Assembly: GCA_000328365.1 (NCBI GenBank)
Contig: KB301531.1
Span: 110,642-174,641 of the forward strand
DNA from: Capitella teleta
Taxonomy: Eukaryota; Annelida; Polychaeta; Capitellidae
Length of the DNA stretch: 64,000 nt
Reading direction: 5' to 3'
Made by a program: the position numbers and the translations under genes. The notes beneath the pieces were generated by a model. The model was not told the DNA's origin and ran no database searches. It saw only the letters and a program-made list of their open reading frames with translations. How positions within the stretch are numbered: the first letter of the stretch is position 1; each line of letters starts with the position of its first letter. Shown piece by piece: positions 49,401 to 61,423 of the stretch.

Positions 49401-52400
49401 GCACACATAAATTGCCAATTGTAATCATTATGCATACATAAAAGACAAATGGCAATCACAAGGCACACATAAATTGCCAATTGTAATCATTATGCATACA
49501 TAAAAGACAAATGGCAATCACAAGGCACACATAAATTGCCAATTGTAAACATTATGCAAGCATAAAAGACAAATGGCAATCACAAGGCACACATAAATTG
49601 CCAATTGTAATCATTATGCATACATAAAAAACAAATGGCAATCACAAGGCACACATAAATTGCCAATTGTAAACATAATGTATGCATCAAAGACAAATGG
49701 CAATCACAATGCACACATAAATTGCCAATTGTAAACATTATGCAAGCATAAAAGACAAATTCTAATCACAATGCACACATAAATTGCCAATTGTAAACAT
49801 TATGCAAGCATAAAACACAAATTCTAATCACAATGCACACATAAATTGCCAATTGTAAACATTATGCAAGCATAAAAGACAAATTCTAATCACAATGCAC
49901 ACATAAATTGCCAATTGTAAACATTATGCAAGCATAAAAGACAAATTCTAATCACAAGGCACACATAAATTGCCAATTGTAAACATTATGCAAGCATAAA
50001 ACACAAATTCTAATCACAATGCACACATAAATTGCCAATTGTAAACATTATGCAAGCATAAAAGACAAATTCTAATCACAAGGCACACATAAATTGCCTA
50101 TTGTAATCATTATGCATACATAAAAGACAAATGGCAATCACAATGTACACATAAATTGCCAATTGTAAACATAATGCATGCATAAAAGACAAAATGGCAA
50201 TCACAAGGCACACATGTAACACTATATATAACGGTGAACCTCACCTCGTATTCTTTCAGCAGCGGTTTCCTCTCAGCCACAATTCTATCAACATATCCTT
50301 CAAAATCACTCAAGCTGATTTTGTTGGTCACAGGAATGTTGCCATAAATTGGGGCTTCATTTTCCTCGAACACATCTTCCTCGAGGGAGGATAGAGATTC
50401 ACTGCCTGTGTCAGCGTAGACCACTCTGGGTTTGTATCGACGCTTTGTTTCTATGGATGTTGCATTGTTGTCATGTTCAATTTGCATAATAATTCACCTT
50501 TGCTTTCATTTCCTTTACCATCCATCATGAGTGGGTTCATACTCATGCCTTCACCTTGAACCAGTGGATCCTCACTTCTACCAAGCATCCTGTTCCATAT
50601 TTGTTTCCTTCTATAATTACAATTATTACAATGGAAATAGTGAACATGGGTGAACATAACTCAATATCAGATTATGAATATTAGGATGAATAACTACATA
50701 TGCAATTATTATTTTAATTTGTGATGGGCGAAGCTTTGGCTATGGACTTTAGATTATTGGCTAATCTCCGAAGCTTCGGCTTTGAATGAAAAGAGTTCGA
50801 ACGAATCCGAATATCAAAATGAATTTTCACCTATATGTACTCCCCACGTCACTCTGTTTACTTAACTGTGTGCTAGCGCCCGCATTATTTGTTATAATTA
50901 AACGCTTGAATGCATAATAATGGATGGGAATCAACAACGAGGCTTTAACTCGACTCTTAACACTGTCCAAACTTCTAATGAGAAGAAAAAACTTTCACGA
51001 TTGAAGTTTTAAAATAAATATAAACACTTTAACAATGTTTTGAAGAGAGCTGCTTTAAAAAATGAACAATAATGACCATACAAACATCATTGGTCTAATT
51101 GAGCATAACTTCTTTATTCGTTGTTTGCTCAGGGACTAAGGCTTTATCAGTGGAATATCACCAATAAGTCCACTATTGTAAATTTTATTGATCTTATTGG
51201 CTTCAAAAAAGGCAGAACATCGAAGCACATGGCTGAACTGGACCAATCAAGTGGCGAGCTGTTCTTGCATGGTTAGCTGCTTGAAGGGGCGTTACTTGAT
51301 TGAGCTCATTAGCCTATATAATGAAAGTACTAATATTGTTGTAATGGATTGTGTATATTATATCGGCTCCGTATATTCGGCTTTGAAAAATATTGACTGC
51401 TCGGAGCTTGGGCTTCGAATATTTGGACAAATTCAATATTCGGTCATCCCTAATTTTAAACTTTCGGTATTTTTTTTTTACCTTTTATAAAGACAAACCA
51501 ACGCTGATATAGCTCCAAAGATGAACAGAATACCAAGCAGAGCCACAATGACAGCCAATCCACTATCACCACCTGGAATTAAAAAAAAGACAAACAATCA
51601 AACAAAAAAAGCATAGTCACTCAGCCAAGATCTCACTTTCTTGGCAATTCGGTCCCGTGTATCCCTTCTCACATTCTCCATTCAAACAGAATCCGTTAAC
51701 CGGATCGCAATGTCCGGATCCTGCGCAGTGACAGGTTAACGTGCAACTAACTCCAAAGTGTCCGCTTGGGCATCCTGCAAAGATGACGTTCGGTGATTCA
51801 GTTAACACGTTACCATTGGAGGTCATACGTTGGTTGCACGCGTATCCCATGTACCCTGGATGACATCCTCCGCCTTCGTTGCACTCTCCATGAGTGCGAT
51901 TGCAGCCAAAATCGCAATGGCACTGAAGACTACAATTCTGTCCGAAGAAACCCATCGGGCATTCTGTGAAAGCAATGCGCGATTACATCACTTGAATGTG
52001 CAGACATTGAACCCCCACCGATGCATTCATCCGTGTCTTCATTCAACCAGTATCCCAGACTGCAAGAGCAGAAGTAACTCCCGGGCGTATTCACACAGGT
52101 GTGCGTGCATCTGACCTCATCACATTCGTCTATGTCTGTAAGTATGTATTCAAATTACCGCTCAATGACTTATAAATGCTGAAATCATAACGTCGTTTAC
52201 CCGTTTTGATTTGCTTCTTCTAAACATAGATATGGTTGTGTTTTGTCAGAAATAATATAATAAGAATTAGGCTTTCTCGTTATTCACTAATATACCTTCA
52301 CAATAGCTTGCATTTATCCTTTGATATCCGCTGAAGCAGGAGCAGCTGTAGGATCCTTGTGAGTTGAGGCAATCTTGAGCACACCCTCCGTTGTTAGTAG

Positions 52401-54475
52401 CACACTCATCGCGGTCTGTGACACAAAATTTAGCGACAATTGCAGCCATTAGCTGTCGTTCGTTGACATGCACTCTTACAAACCGTTGCAGCGGACTCTA
52501 TTCCACAATTCGAATCCGTTTCGACAACTACACGAGAAACTACCGGGAACATTTCTGCAATTGTGGTCACACCCGCCATTGTTGATTTCACATTCGTCCA
52601 TGTCTGAAGATTACGCCTTTAATCATGATTACATAATAACCTGTATTGGCCGACCTTCACACGACCGACCAATCAACACGTAACCAACAGGACAAAGACA
52701 CGTGTAGCTCCCGATTGTGTTGTTGCATTGGAAGTCACAGATATTCGGTTGAGCACATTCATTTTGGTCTATTTGATGGAGGTCGGAGGTCAAATATAGC
52801 ATGGTTTCAAAATCCATACCTTGGCACTGCACTGCAGCTGAATTCCATTCAAATCCAGCGTAGCATTCACATCTGAATCCTCCATCGATGTTCACACAAA
52901 TTTGGTCGCAGTTGTCCGTTCGCTCATCGCATTCATTAACATCTGAATTTATAAAACGAAAATAGATCATTGCAGTCATTAATGAGCGATTTAATGCACG
53001 CGCTTGTTATAGACAGAAATGCATAGTGGTTCTGTGAACAAACATATATCATCCCAAGCTCACACAGGACGTTCATAGTTTGGTCACCTATAAAGAACCA
53101 TTCCAATACCAATGCGCAATTCACCTTCACACTGGTGGTCTGCCACCTTAAGGAACCCTTCACGACAGGTACAATTGTAACCTCCCTCAGTGTTGTGGCA
53201 GATATGACAATCTTCTTGGTTATAAATTCCCTCAAAACACTCATCAATATCTGAAATTAATACTCAACTATTCGATACCAAGTGGTTAGTTTAACGTACC
53301 TTCACATCGCGTTATGTTAACCCGCTTGAATCCACTCGCACACTCGCACCAATCAGCCGTTTTTCTCGGAACACACGTGTGCTGGCATTCTCCATTATCA
53401 TATGAACAATCTGAAAATTAAGTCGGGGTATGTTATCTATGTTGTATCGAAGGTTAGGTTTGCAACCTCTTTCGTCACAACTCTGCCCTGTCCACCTGGA
53501 GGCACAGCCATTCAAGCAATGGCCACGATTCAGATCGCAAATGGCATGTCCATCGCAGTGGCATTGTCGACCACAATCACGTTCGAAGAAGCCCACAGGA
53601 CAAACTAAATTAAGAAATAAGTAAACCAAAACTCAAAGGTAAACTGGGTGTGATGCAATTATTAATGATTTATATAATGAATTATAGCATACTATTATCA
53701 GTTGAGCTCAATGTTGCCTTAGAAAATTGGTGTTAAGTGTCGGCATTGTATATCTCAATGTTTATATTCTACCCGCGTGATGCATGGGCCTGTCATATTT
53801 GTTATCTCAAACTCTTACGTGTAGTTCATACGAAGTACGGTCATGCATGTATTCTGTATAATGAGATTTCAGAACAGAGTTCATGATTATATTAAATGGT
53901 AATTCAATCAAACCCTTACTTTTCGAATCGAGATTAATTGGATGCATGAGAGCTATAAAACCTCGCCTGTATACACGCTGATCGCTAGGTCATCTCCGCA
54001 TTCTTGGCTAGAGTTTCCCCCGCAGTTCATAGAGCAGGTTGCAGGTCCATGTTTGTTGAAATCGCGGTCAGAACCACACCAACATTCGTGTCCGAACTAA
54101 AGGCAAATCAGTTGAGTCAAATGGAATGGTTAGATATTTTACCTCGACTCCCGCGTAAGTGTACAAGTTTTCAGAACATTTTTCTTGGCAATCTTCAACT
54201 GTCTGTGTCTGTTGTCTTGTAACAGGAAGAGCTCTATCTGGGTAGTGCTTATCTTTGAAGCAACCGAGGTATTCTGCATCGCCTGGGGGGTATTAACGAA
54301 AGCATTCTCAGTACATTGCAGATCGTTTCTATTATATACTGGCTCAAAATTAAAGAAGTATAGTGTAGCCTATATACTTTGCAAATCAAAGGTTATCCCA
54401 CTAAATAGCATAGCAACATTACTTACCTGCGAGCAGCACAGACAGTACTGTCAGTATTCCCAAAGCAATATTCAT
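43481..54475 (-). CDS. Receptor protein-tyrosine phosphatase: WSC, EGF repeats, active D1, dead D2
   Basis: Thirty exons join in phase to 1221 residues: 54427-54475, 54143-54273, 53967-54096, 53467-53604, 53300-53410, 53125-53250, 52820-52942, 52655-52768, 52484-52603, 52296-52415, 52019-52135, 51814-51963, 51637-51774, 51482-51572, 50498-50610, 50245-50450, 49235-49322, 49109-49185, 49024-49060, 48870-48967, 48700-48822, 48355-48648, 48150-48299, 47997-48093, 47852-47925, 47669-47797, 45739-45906, 45302-45456, 43596-43734, 43481-43540. Order: signal peptide (1-16); WSC domain (17-103, YLGCFKD to [12 protein letters not shown]); about ten EGF modules (104-520), six starting D-x-(D/N)-EC as in calcium-binding EGF; transmembrane segment (about 528-549); D1 (about 645-900) with WPDHGVP and [10 protein letters not shown], Cys852 and Arg858, so active; D2 (about 935-1221) with WPA and CRDGRSWTG, lacking the catalytic Asp and Arg. 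Extracellular exons are one module each, mostly phase 1-1. Exon 3 uses a probable GC donor. Confidence 0.9.
46767..46873. repeat. Foldback element, about 50-bp arms
   Basis: Imperfect inverted repeat with a 7-base centre: the left arm runs GTCAGATAAACAAG to AGATAACCGAAC and the right arm GTTCGGTTATTTGG to CTTGTTTATCTGAC. Lies in the phosphatase gene's 1.8-kb intron. A related sequence without the fold occurs at about 47545-47630. Confidence 0.8.
47166..47492 (-). mobile_element. tRNA-derived SINE, full length (second copy)
   Basis: Same family as 8946-9291, with high similarity along its length. Its B box is the exact GGTTCGAGACC. It is flanked by the 13-base target-site duplication AGTAGCTGTGAAG at 47153-47165 and 47493-47505. 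Inserted in an intron of the phosphatase gene, in the same orientation as that gene. Confidence 0.9.
49340..50222. repeat. 62-bp minisatellite, about 14 copies
   Basis: Head-to-tail units of 62 bases (landmarks ACATAAATTGCCAATTGTAA, CATTATGCA, ATAAAAGACAAAT). Variants alternate between TGGCAATCACAAGG and TCTAATCACAATG types. The array nearly fills the phosphatase intron at 49323-50244, between the juxtamembrane exon and the first D1 exon. Confidence 0.95.
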
Positions 54476-54825
54476 ACCGAATGCAAAATAATAGTACACG
54501 ATCAAGAAAGTGTATCCTGGTTTCAAAGAATCTCAACAGGACATGCGTTGAATGTGACACCGAACATCAATACAAGCAGCGATATTAGACTACATAGTGT
54601 GACATAATAGTACAAGGCGTACAAATGTTGCTCATAAGTAACTAAAACAGTGTTATAATACGACCTTGCGTAGGTGGAATATCGCAAAATGAAGTGCCTG
54701 GTGTACATTCGTACTTTTGAGCAGGGAAAGAACTTCCCTTAATATGAATTATGTTGTAATCTATTTTAAATATACGCCATTTTCAGCACATGATCCGTAA
54801 GATCCGGAATTTCATCACTGAAGAC

Positions 54826-55440
54826 GCCGCTCGATAAATTGTCCACACCAATGTCATGAGCTACATTGACTACTGTAGCGCTCTGCTAGCAGGATTTCCA
54901 TCTTACCTGATCGACAGACTCCAGCACATACAGAACTGTGCAGCCCGCCTAGTGAAATGTGTAGATAGACACTCGCCATCCCTCCCTCTGCTGAAAGAAC
55001 TACATTGGTTACCCATTAAATTTCGAATAATGTTCAAAATTAATGTCATTACTTTTAAAGCCCTGCGTGGCTTAGCACAACCATATATCTGCTCCCTCAT
55101 CAATGTTTATACACCTGCTCGCCCCCTTGATCACCAAACTTCACATTGCTGTCTGTACCTAAATTTCTATCTTCAATCATATGGCTACCGAACATTCGCC
55201 CACCAAGCACCCGTCCTTTGGAACCGATTACCTTCCAACCTGCAGAACCAGCAATCGCTTGATGCTTTTAAAGCCCAACTGAAGACTTACTATTTTGACA
55301 TTGCATTTTCTGGTATTTTAAAATTTTCCTTTTTACTTCTGATTGTACAGCACATTTATATGTTCTTTGATATTGCTGAAAATGCGTTTTTAAATGTAAT
55401 AAATGAAATGAAATGAAATGAAATGAAATGAAATGAATGC
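54826..55440 (+). mobile_element. LINE 3' end, CR1/L2-like
   Basis: An open frame gives the RT thumb/C-terminal region of a non-LTR element: SYIDYCSALLAGFPS, VQN-like IQNCAARLV, LHWLPIKFRI, ITFKALRGLA, APVLWNRLP and FKAQLKTYYF. It ends in a (GAAAT)n tail at about 55405-55435, a typical LINE 3' microsatellite. The copy is 5'-truncated. Wording differs from the LINE at 1-690, so these are two families or subfamilies. Confidence 0.88.
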
Positions 55441-56103
55441 CATAGTCACTCAGGTGTTATACAAGTTCTTGCATTGAAACTAACACGTGGTATACTTCTA
55501 GTATATACATCTTACTAAATACAGAGTTTTAATTAATTAAAATTCAAAGTTCAAGGTCATGGTGGTAATTAACGCAATTAATTGCGTAATTAAGTGTGTT
55601 TATAAAAATATGTGTGTATATAAATGAGGAGATACAATCCTCCACTATTTTTGCATAAAAAATGCTGAAAAGGTTTTGTTTGTAAAGTATAACCTGTCTA
55701 AGTGTCTGTACATCTACTTGGTGCTGTTACAATGTGGCGTATCTCATTGTATCCGATGTCCGAATAATTCCAAATAAAATTTTAACTAATTCATTTAGAA
55801 TTAATGCATCTTCATTTTCTGTTTTCTTATCTAATCTTTATTTTGAATTATATATCGATTTGTTAAATAAATATTATAATTAGTAAATCAGATCTCAACT
55901 ATTGCTGCATGCATTTTTATGTCCTCTTTTTACTGAAACATGTTTCAAAACTGGGTTGGAAGAGGGTAATTAGGTCATGGAGGAGGGTAATTAGGTCATG
56001 GAGGAGGATAATTAGGTCATGGAGGGGCGTAATTAAGTCATGCATCATATAGAAAGTATCGTCTGTTAATCCAACTTTTTCAAACGTTTAAATTTCTTCA
56101 ATG

Positions 56104-56134
<31 letters not shown>

Positions 56135-56431
56135 CGACAATCGAAAATTATAACAACAAAAATCTGCTTTGCAGATGTAGCAGAATCAACCTGTAAATGC
56201 GGTGGACATCTTGTTAATATGAGGGCTATTTCCAAATTTAATCTTTGTCTTTACAAAATCATGACATATGCACCGAGCGGATATATGCTGGGCCTGTTTG
56301 CTTTGTATGCACCGATCGTAGCATTTCCCCGTCACTTTACGCTTTGGGTCATAAGTAGACGACATCGATTACCTGCATCCTGACGACAGAAGGTCGTCAA
56401 AGTTGCAGAACCAGAACTCAACCCGAGAGAG
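55441..56431. other. Upstream region of the discoidin-domain gene
   Basis: Holds a family B repeat piece at 55493-55600, a short tandem repeat of GGAGGGTAATTAGGTCAT (about four units) at 55966-56042 and a T-rich tract near 56107-56134. No gene and no clear TATA box seen. Confidence 0.55.
55493..55600 (+). repeat. Dispersed repeat, family B (partial copy)
   Basis: About 100 bases match 35084-35190 in the same orientation, including GAGTTTTAATTA and the ACGCAATTAATTGC palindrome. Confidence 0.65.
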
Positions 56432-57116
56432 ATGGCGCTCCAACCCGCGCTGCTTCTGCTGTGCCTGGATATTTCGTTGTCCGCCGCTGCAGGTATGTAC
56501 TAGCCTGGATCAAGTATGAATTCCATCAAACTGCATTAAAACACATGATTATACCTGTGGAGAAGGCTGTTATTTATGCGCTCTATCTAACACCGAGAAC
56601 GCATATTCTAATTGGCTAGTACAACTAATGCTTTAGCCTGAATTTCACGGTGTATCAATATTGGATGTCGAGTGGCCTGCTCAGCCCATTTCCCCTGTAT
56701 TCGTCTCACTGGCCGCGACTTTGCTGAAGGTAAACTAGCGTTTCGTAAAGTTTGAAACATGTATAAAAACACGTATAAAAACACTATAAAAATGACGTTA
56801 AATTATTTTTAATTAAAGTATAAAACACAAGATAAATTAAAAACTGCATGAATAAAGGATAAAATCAGTGATTAAACACCATAAAATAAAGTAAACAAAT
56901 GGGTTTTCAGTTCATGTTTAAAAGAGTCCTTTAACATCGGTCTTGAAAAAAGAGAGCCACACGGTTCCATAGCAGAGCACTAAGGTGGCTGGAGCTGCGA
57001 CTACCCTCATGGCGGCGCATCCAGGGTACATCCAGGGTCCAGCAGTTTATTGACCAGATCGAGTCGTTTACTTTTCCTCATTTGTGTCTATTTATTTTCC
57101 CCTTTGTTTTTTTTTT

Positions 57117-57148
<32 letters not shown>

Positions 57149-59916
57149 TCTCAGGATATATAATACAACAATCAAGATGATTAGTGCAGGTCGACTGTAA
57201 CTTCTATCCCAAGGAAATCAATGGATGCCTTGTTTGCACTCGTATATTTATGCATAAACAATTAATGAAAGAAACAGGTAACCGAATCGGTCAGATGAAT
57301 ATACGGAGCAACATATCTCAAAGGTTAAACCCATTAGACAAAGTAAATATCAACGGTTAACACCAACAACAGCGACTGACGATGCGGACTTAGGGGGCCA
57401 CAAATCAGAGACGTCTATCGGACGACCTGACCCGATGATGCTCCTGACATTCTCGTTGCAAGAATATTCTGTGAGCGTTGAGAATGCTGCTGTCCATTTC
57501 ATGTGACCTCGGCACTGTCGACGACGCTGTAGCTGGCGTCATCTGAGACACTGCCTATGCGCGATATTTGTCTAAGTCCTTCATCTATGGTAGCAGGGCC
57601 AAATGCTATTTTTTGTTATAATTTCAAGTAATTATTTGCGTAGAGAATTGTAATTATGTTAACCAAAAGTGTTTATAGCTTTTCTTTTGGTTATGCTAAG
57701 CGCGGTGTCACAATCGAGTACCCATTACCCTTGCAAAACGGTCAGTCAGTAAGAGGAAAGCTCTGGAAACTTATGAATACATTATGAATGATCTACACGG
57801 ACAGATCACCCAACGACTTCATCGTCCAGCTGCGTGACCTTTTATTATTCATCAACGATCCCACTTTCTAACGACATTATGGTGACCAGACATTTATTAG
57901 TGCCTCCTCTGGTCCATTTATTGTGACCATAGGAGGCACTAATATAATACTTTTAGAATCAGAGTGCCGTAAAACTCAACCCATCCAAAAACATACATAC
58001 ATACATATTGTGACTAGAATAACGCTCACATCGATGATTCGATGACAGTTCAAAGTAACCCGACATATAAATAAGAATAACGACATCCCAAAAGTCGCAA
58101 TTCTGTTGTTTTTTTTAACGAAAAATCACTCCGGTTGGAAGCCAGTGTTGGTGTTGGTACAACTCGTGTCATTATTTTCCAGGCGAGTATTGTGTAGATG
58201 ATCTCGTACCAAGGATCAGTGGAGAAGATGGTGTGGAAGATGCCGATATCACTTCCTCGAGTGAAATAGAAGCCTATTCTGGAGCACCTAAAAGCCGATT
58301 AGGTCTGTGATCAACCAGGAGACCGATTGATATGATATAATTCTGACGCATGATTACAGGTGGTGAAACAAGCTGGACTTATGCCCCAGAGGATAAAGAC
58401 CCTTGGATACAGGTTGAATTCCAAAATGTGATGACAATTGCTGCAATTGACATCATGGGAGATTCAGCATGGAACTGTTACATTGAAGAGTTCAGCATGT
58501 CTCACAGTCAGGATGGAATGAACTGGTCGTGGTATGTAAACAATGAATTAACTCCCAAGGTTTGTGATCAGTGTTGTCATCCTCGATTGCCTGTACACAT
58601 AATCTGTCTCGCAGGTCTTTGAAGGCAATAACGACTGTGTAAGCATTGTCAGGAAATACTTCGACCCGCGCATTCAGGCGAGTTTCATCAAATTATATCC
58701 GCTGATACATTACCGGAATTCATGTTTGCGATGGGAGCTGTATTCATGCAATGTGTCATGTGAGTCATTCTTGTGTTGTATGTTCTTAAATAATAAGCAG
58801 TGAGAGAGATGGGTGGGACTTAAAGGAGTAACATGATTATAATTAACCAGATAGCATTCATTCGGAATCTGATATCTAAAGATCGCAATGATTTACAACA
58901 TGAAAACTCAGTGCATTTTACGAGTTTTCTCCAAATCATTAGAGGAAATAATTACAAGAGAAAATCTCCGATCAAAATGTCAATCACAAGTTGACCGACC
59001 AGCAAGAAACTCATTGTCAATGTTTTCTTTCCCCTGCAGACACGACTCAGTCCACGGACTCAGTGACCCAACCCATTGAAAACATCGTTACCTCAGTGAT
59101 TCCTAAGAGCTCTACCACTGGTGAGCATTAAATTTTACACTGCAGCTGGTAAGCTCTTCAAATTGCCCATAGAAGAAGAAATACAAGAGAAAATCTCCGA
59201 TCAAAATGTCAATCACAAGTTGACCGACCAGCAAGAAACTCATTGTCAATGTTTTCTTTCCCCTGCAGACACGACTCAGTCCACGGACTCAGTGACCCAA
59301 CCCATTGAAAACATCGTTACCTCAGTGATTCCCAACAGCCCTACCGCTGGTGAGCATTAAATTTTACACTGCAGCTGGTCACTTAACGACTGGTCAATCT
59401 CCGATTTCAACCACCGTTCACTTATCCATTCGTATGGCTGATCACCGTTCTATAGCCTCACACATTCAATTTTCTTGTTCAGGTGTCACCCCATCCATCG
59501 CCTCCCTTGGTGTAACATTCGCCAAAGAGGACCCCCTCCCGAGTGTTTATCAAGTTTGCAACTCATCAAGACGAGCCCTCCCAAAAGACCTCATGGATGG
59601 CAATAACATGACATGCATCAGGATTCCCATGGCTGGCCAGCCTCCTCAGGAATTGAGCATTCGACTGGATGGGTTTGACTCTCAGGCAAACTTCTCACTG
59701 CATGGAAATGGCATCAAATGTGACGAGGACCACGTGCTACCGATGTCCCAAGTGACACATCACTGCAGCGGTGAATACAAGGTGTGCTCACTGGCCGAAG
59801 AGGTTGACGGATGCAGAGTAATCTGCTCTGACCAATTTTCCCCGCAACAATTCTCTGTCCTAATCTCGCTGACCACTGATAGCATCGATCCCCGTTTGTG
59901 TGAGATGAAGTTTTGA
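56432..59916 (+). CDS. Secreted discoidin (F5/8 type C)-domain protein
   Basis: Predicted 373-residue protein from seven exons (56432-56492, 58183-58302, 58360-58559, 58615-58759, 59040-59120, 59269-59349, 59483-59916), all in phase. Residues 1-20 are a signal peptide (MALQPALLLLCL..). Exons 2-4 form a discoidin domain: it begins with a Cys, has ITSSSE and AP-K-SRLG, then WTYAPEDKDPWIQVEFQN and SFIKLYPLHYRNSCLRWELYSC. Such domains bind glycans, collagen or membrane lipids outside the cell. Exons 5 and 6 are 27-residue Thr/Ser-rich linkers from a tandem exon duplication. The last exon gives about 144 residues with eight or so cysteines and ends LCEMKF, recalling galactose-binding-like lectin ends, but I cannot assign it. 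No transmembrane segment, so it is likely secreted. Intron 1 is long (1.7 kb). Confidence 0.85.
57895..57944. repeat. Perfect hairpin (13-bp stem)
   Basis: TATTAGTGCCTCC and its exact reverse complement are separated by 24 bases, in intron 1 of the discoidin gene. Confidence 0.8.
58953..59379. repeat. Tandem exon duplication (two 198-bp copies)
   Basis: 58953-59150 and 59182-59379 are copies, each with 87 bases of intron, the 81-base exon and 30 bases of the next intron; a 31-base spacer separates them. By eye the only differences are four substitutions, all in the last 19 bases of the exon. Confidence 0.95.
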
Positions 59917-60346
59917 GAACATATCCTTCTTAAACTCGACAAATCGATGAACAATTTATTTGCAAATTTTAATGAAATGATTTTGATCTGCAAAATGTGA
60001 TGATTTTGACCTACTAAATTAAAATCAGATGTTGAGAGCACGTGTTGAACTTTTGGCATTAGAAATGTTGATTTTACAGCGATATCACATTATCAGTAGA
60101 CGTGTACTCAATCATTAACTATTAGTGTCAATAATTAAGAACCTAGAAGTTGCGTCGGTTTGGCCGCCGACCGCAGTTCTAAGGTCAAAGGTCGAGGTTC
60201 TGATTTCAAAGCCTGGTTGGACCACAGGGCGCTTAATGATTGCTTTAAAGTAATGTATATTTTATTATGCTCCCCGTCGCCTTAAACTCTGATTCGTATT
60301 AGACATAATATGTCTAACACAAATCAGAGTTATGTTTTATGTGGTC

Positions 60347-60496
60347 CGATAACTATTCGAACAGCCTCGACGTATTTAAGGCCTGCATTGTACAATGAGA
60401 GCATGCGTTATGAGGTTGATCCACTGAATCATAACGCTCATTCTTGCGGGGTAAAAAAAAAAAACGCCCCTTACATTCGCGTTGTCACCACATGTA
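60347..60496 (+). repeat. Direct repeat, left copy
   Basis: About 150 bases that recur at 61278-61423 with few changes. Shared landmarks are GTATTTAAGG, TGCATTGTACAATGAGAGCA, GGTTGATCCACTGAATCATA and CGCCCCTTACATTCGCGT. Unclassified family. Confidence 0.85.
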
Positions 60497-60515
60497 CTAC
60501 TGTCACTACTCCCAT

Positions 60516-60564
60516 CCTCAGAATCCAGTACATATGTATATTATACATGTACTGGATTCTGAGG
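60516..60564. repeat. Perfect inverted repeat (18-bp stem, 13-base loop)
   Basis: CCTCAGAATCCAGTACAT and its exact reverse complement, right after the left direct repeat. Confidence 0.9.
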
Positions 60565-61277
60565 AACGGAGTGATGCGTCCCGAAGCTAGTTGAATACAT
60601 TCACCATTACGGAAAACCAAACAGAAGTCATGCCTGTTGCCGAGTTGTATTGAAAAGGCCAAGAAGCTATTTATTGGTGGAAAAAGATGAAAAAAATGAC
60701 CGTAAACAGGTCGATCGATGTACGCAAAGGTTGGGAAAATAAACCCTATATTATAACTTCAATCGCAGATCCCAGTCTCCCCGACTTCACAATACGTCTC
60801 TTGTTACATGTACTCGGCAAGGCCACCTTAACTAGTACAGTTGTGTACCATATGTGGCCTTCATTGGATGGACCTCGTCACCAGAAAACTCACGCTCTCT
60901 TCTTCCGCTTGGTGTCCATACAGCTCTTAACCTGTTAACGCACCTTGAGGCTCAGACCTTGAGGCTGCCTCAAAGAACTGAAGAGCCTCCAAATATTTTC
61001 TCTCTGTTGTGGCATTCATCTAAACAGGGTCAACGCATCTAGGCATTAATACAAACATACAATGTATTACGCAGCACCAGCGTTGCTGGAGCCGTAAAAC
61101 CGCAATTGCCAGGCCTTGTCATGGAAATTATTAAATTTATTCGGACTGAATTGTCGAAATTATATAAATTATTACCCTATATCGATTTTTATTTTTTTTT
61201 TTTTATTTATTTATTTTTCACTTTTTTTTTTTTTTTTTTTTTTTTTAGTTGTTTGGTTTACGCTTTATTAGATGAGC

Positions 61278-61423
61278 CGATAACTACTCCAACAGCCTCG
61301 TATTTAAGGTCTGCATTGTACAATGAGAGCATGCGTTATGAGGTTGATCCACTGAATCATAACGCTCATTCTGGCGGGGAAAAAATCATAACGCCCCTTA
61401 CATTCGCGTCGTCACTACATGTA
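61278..61423 (+). repeat. Direct repeat, right copy
   Basis: Second copy of the sequence at 60347-60496, in the same orientation about 930 bases on. Confidence 0.85.
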
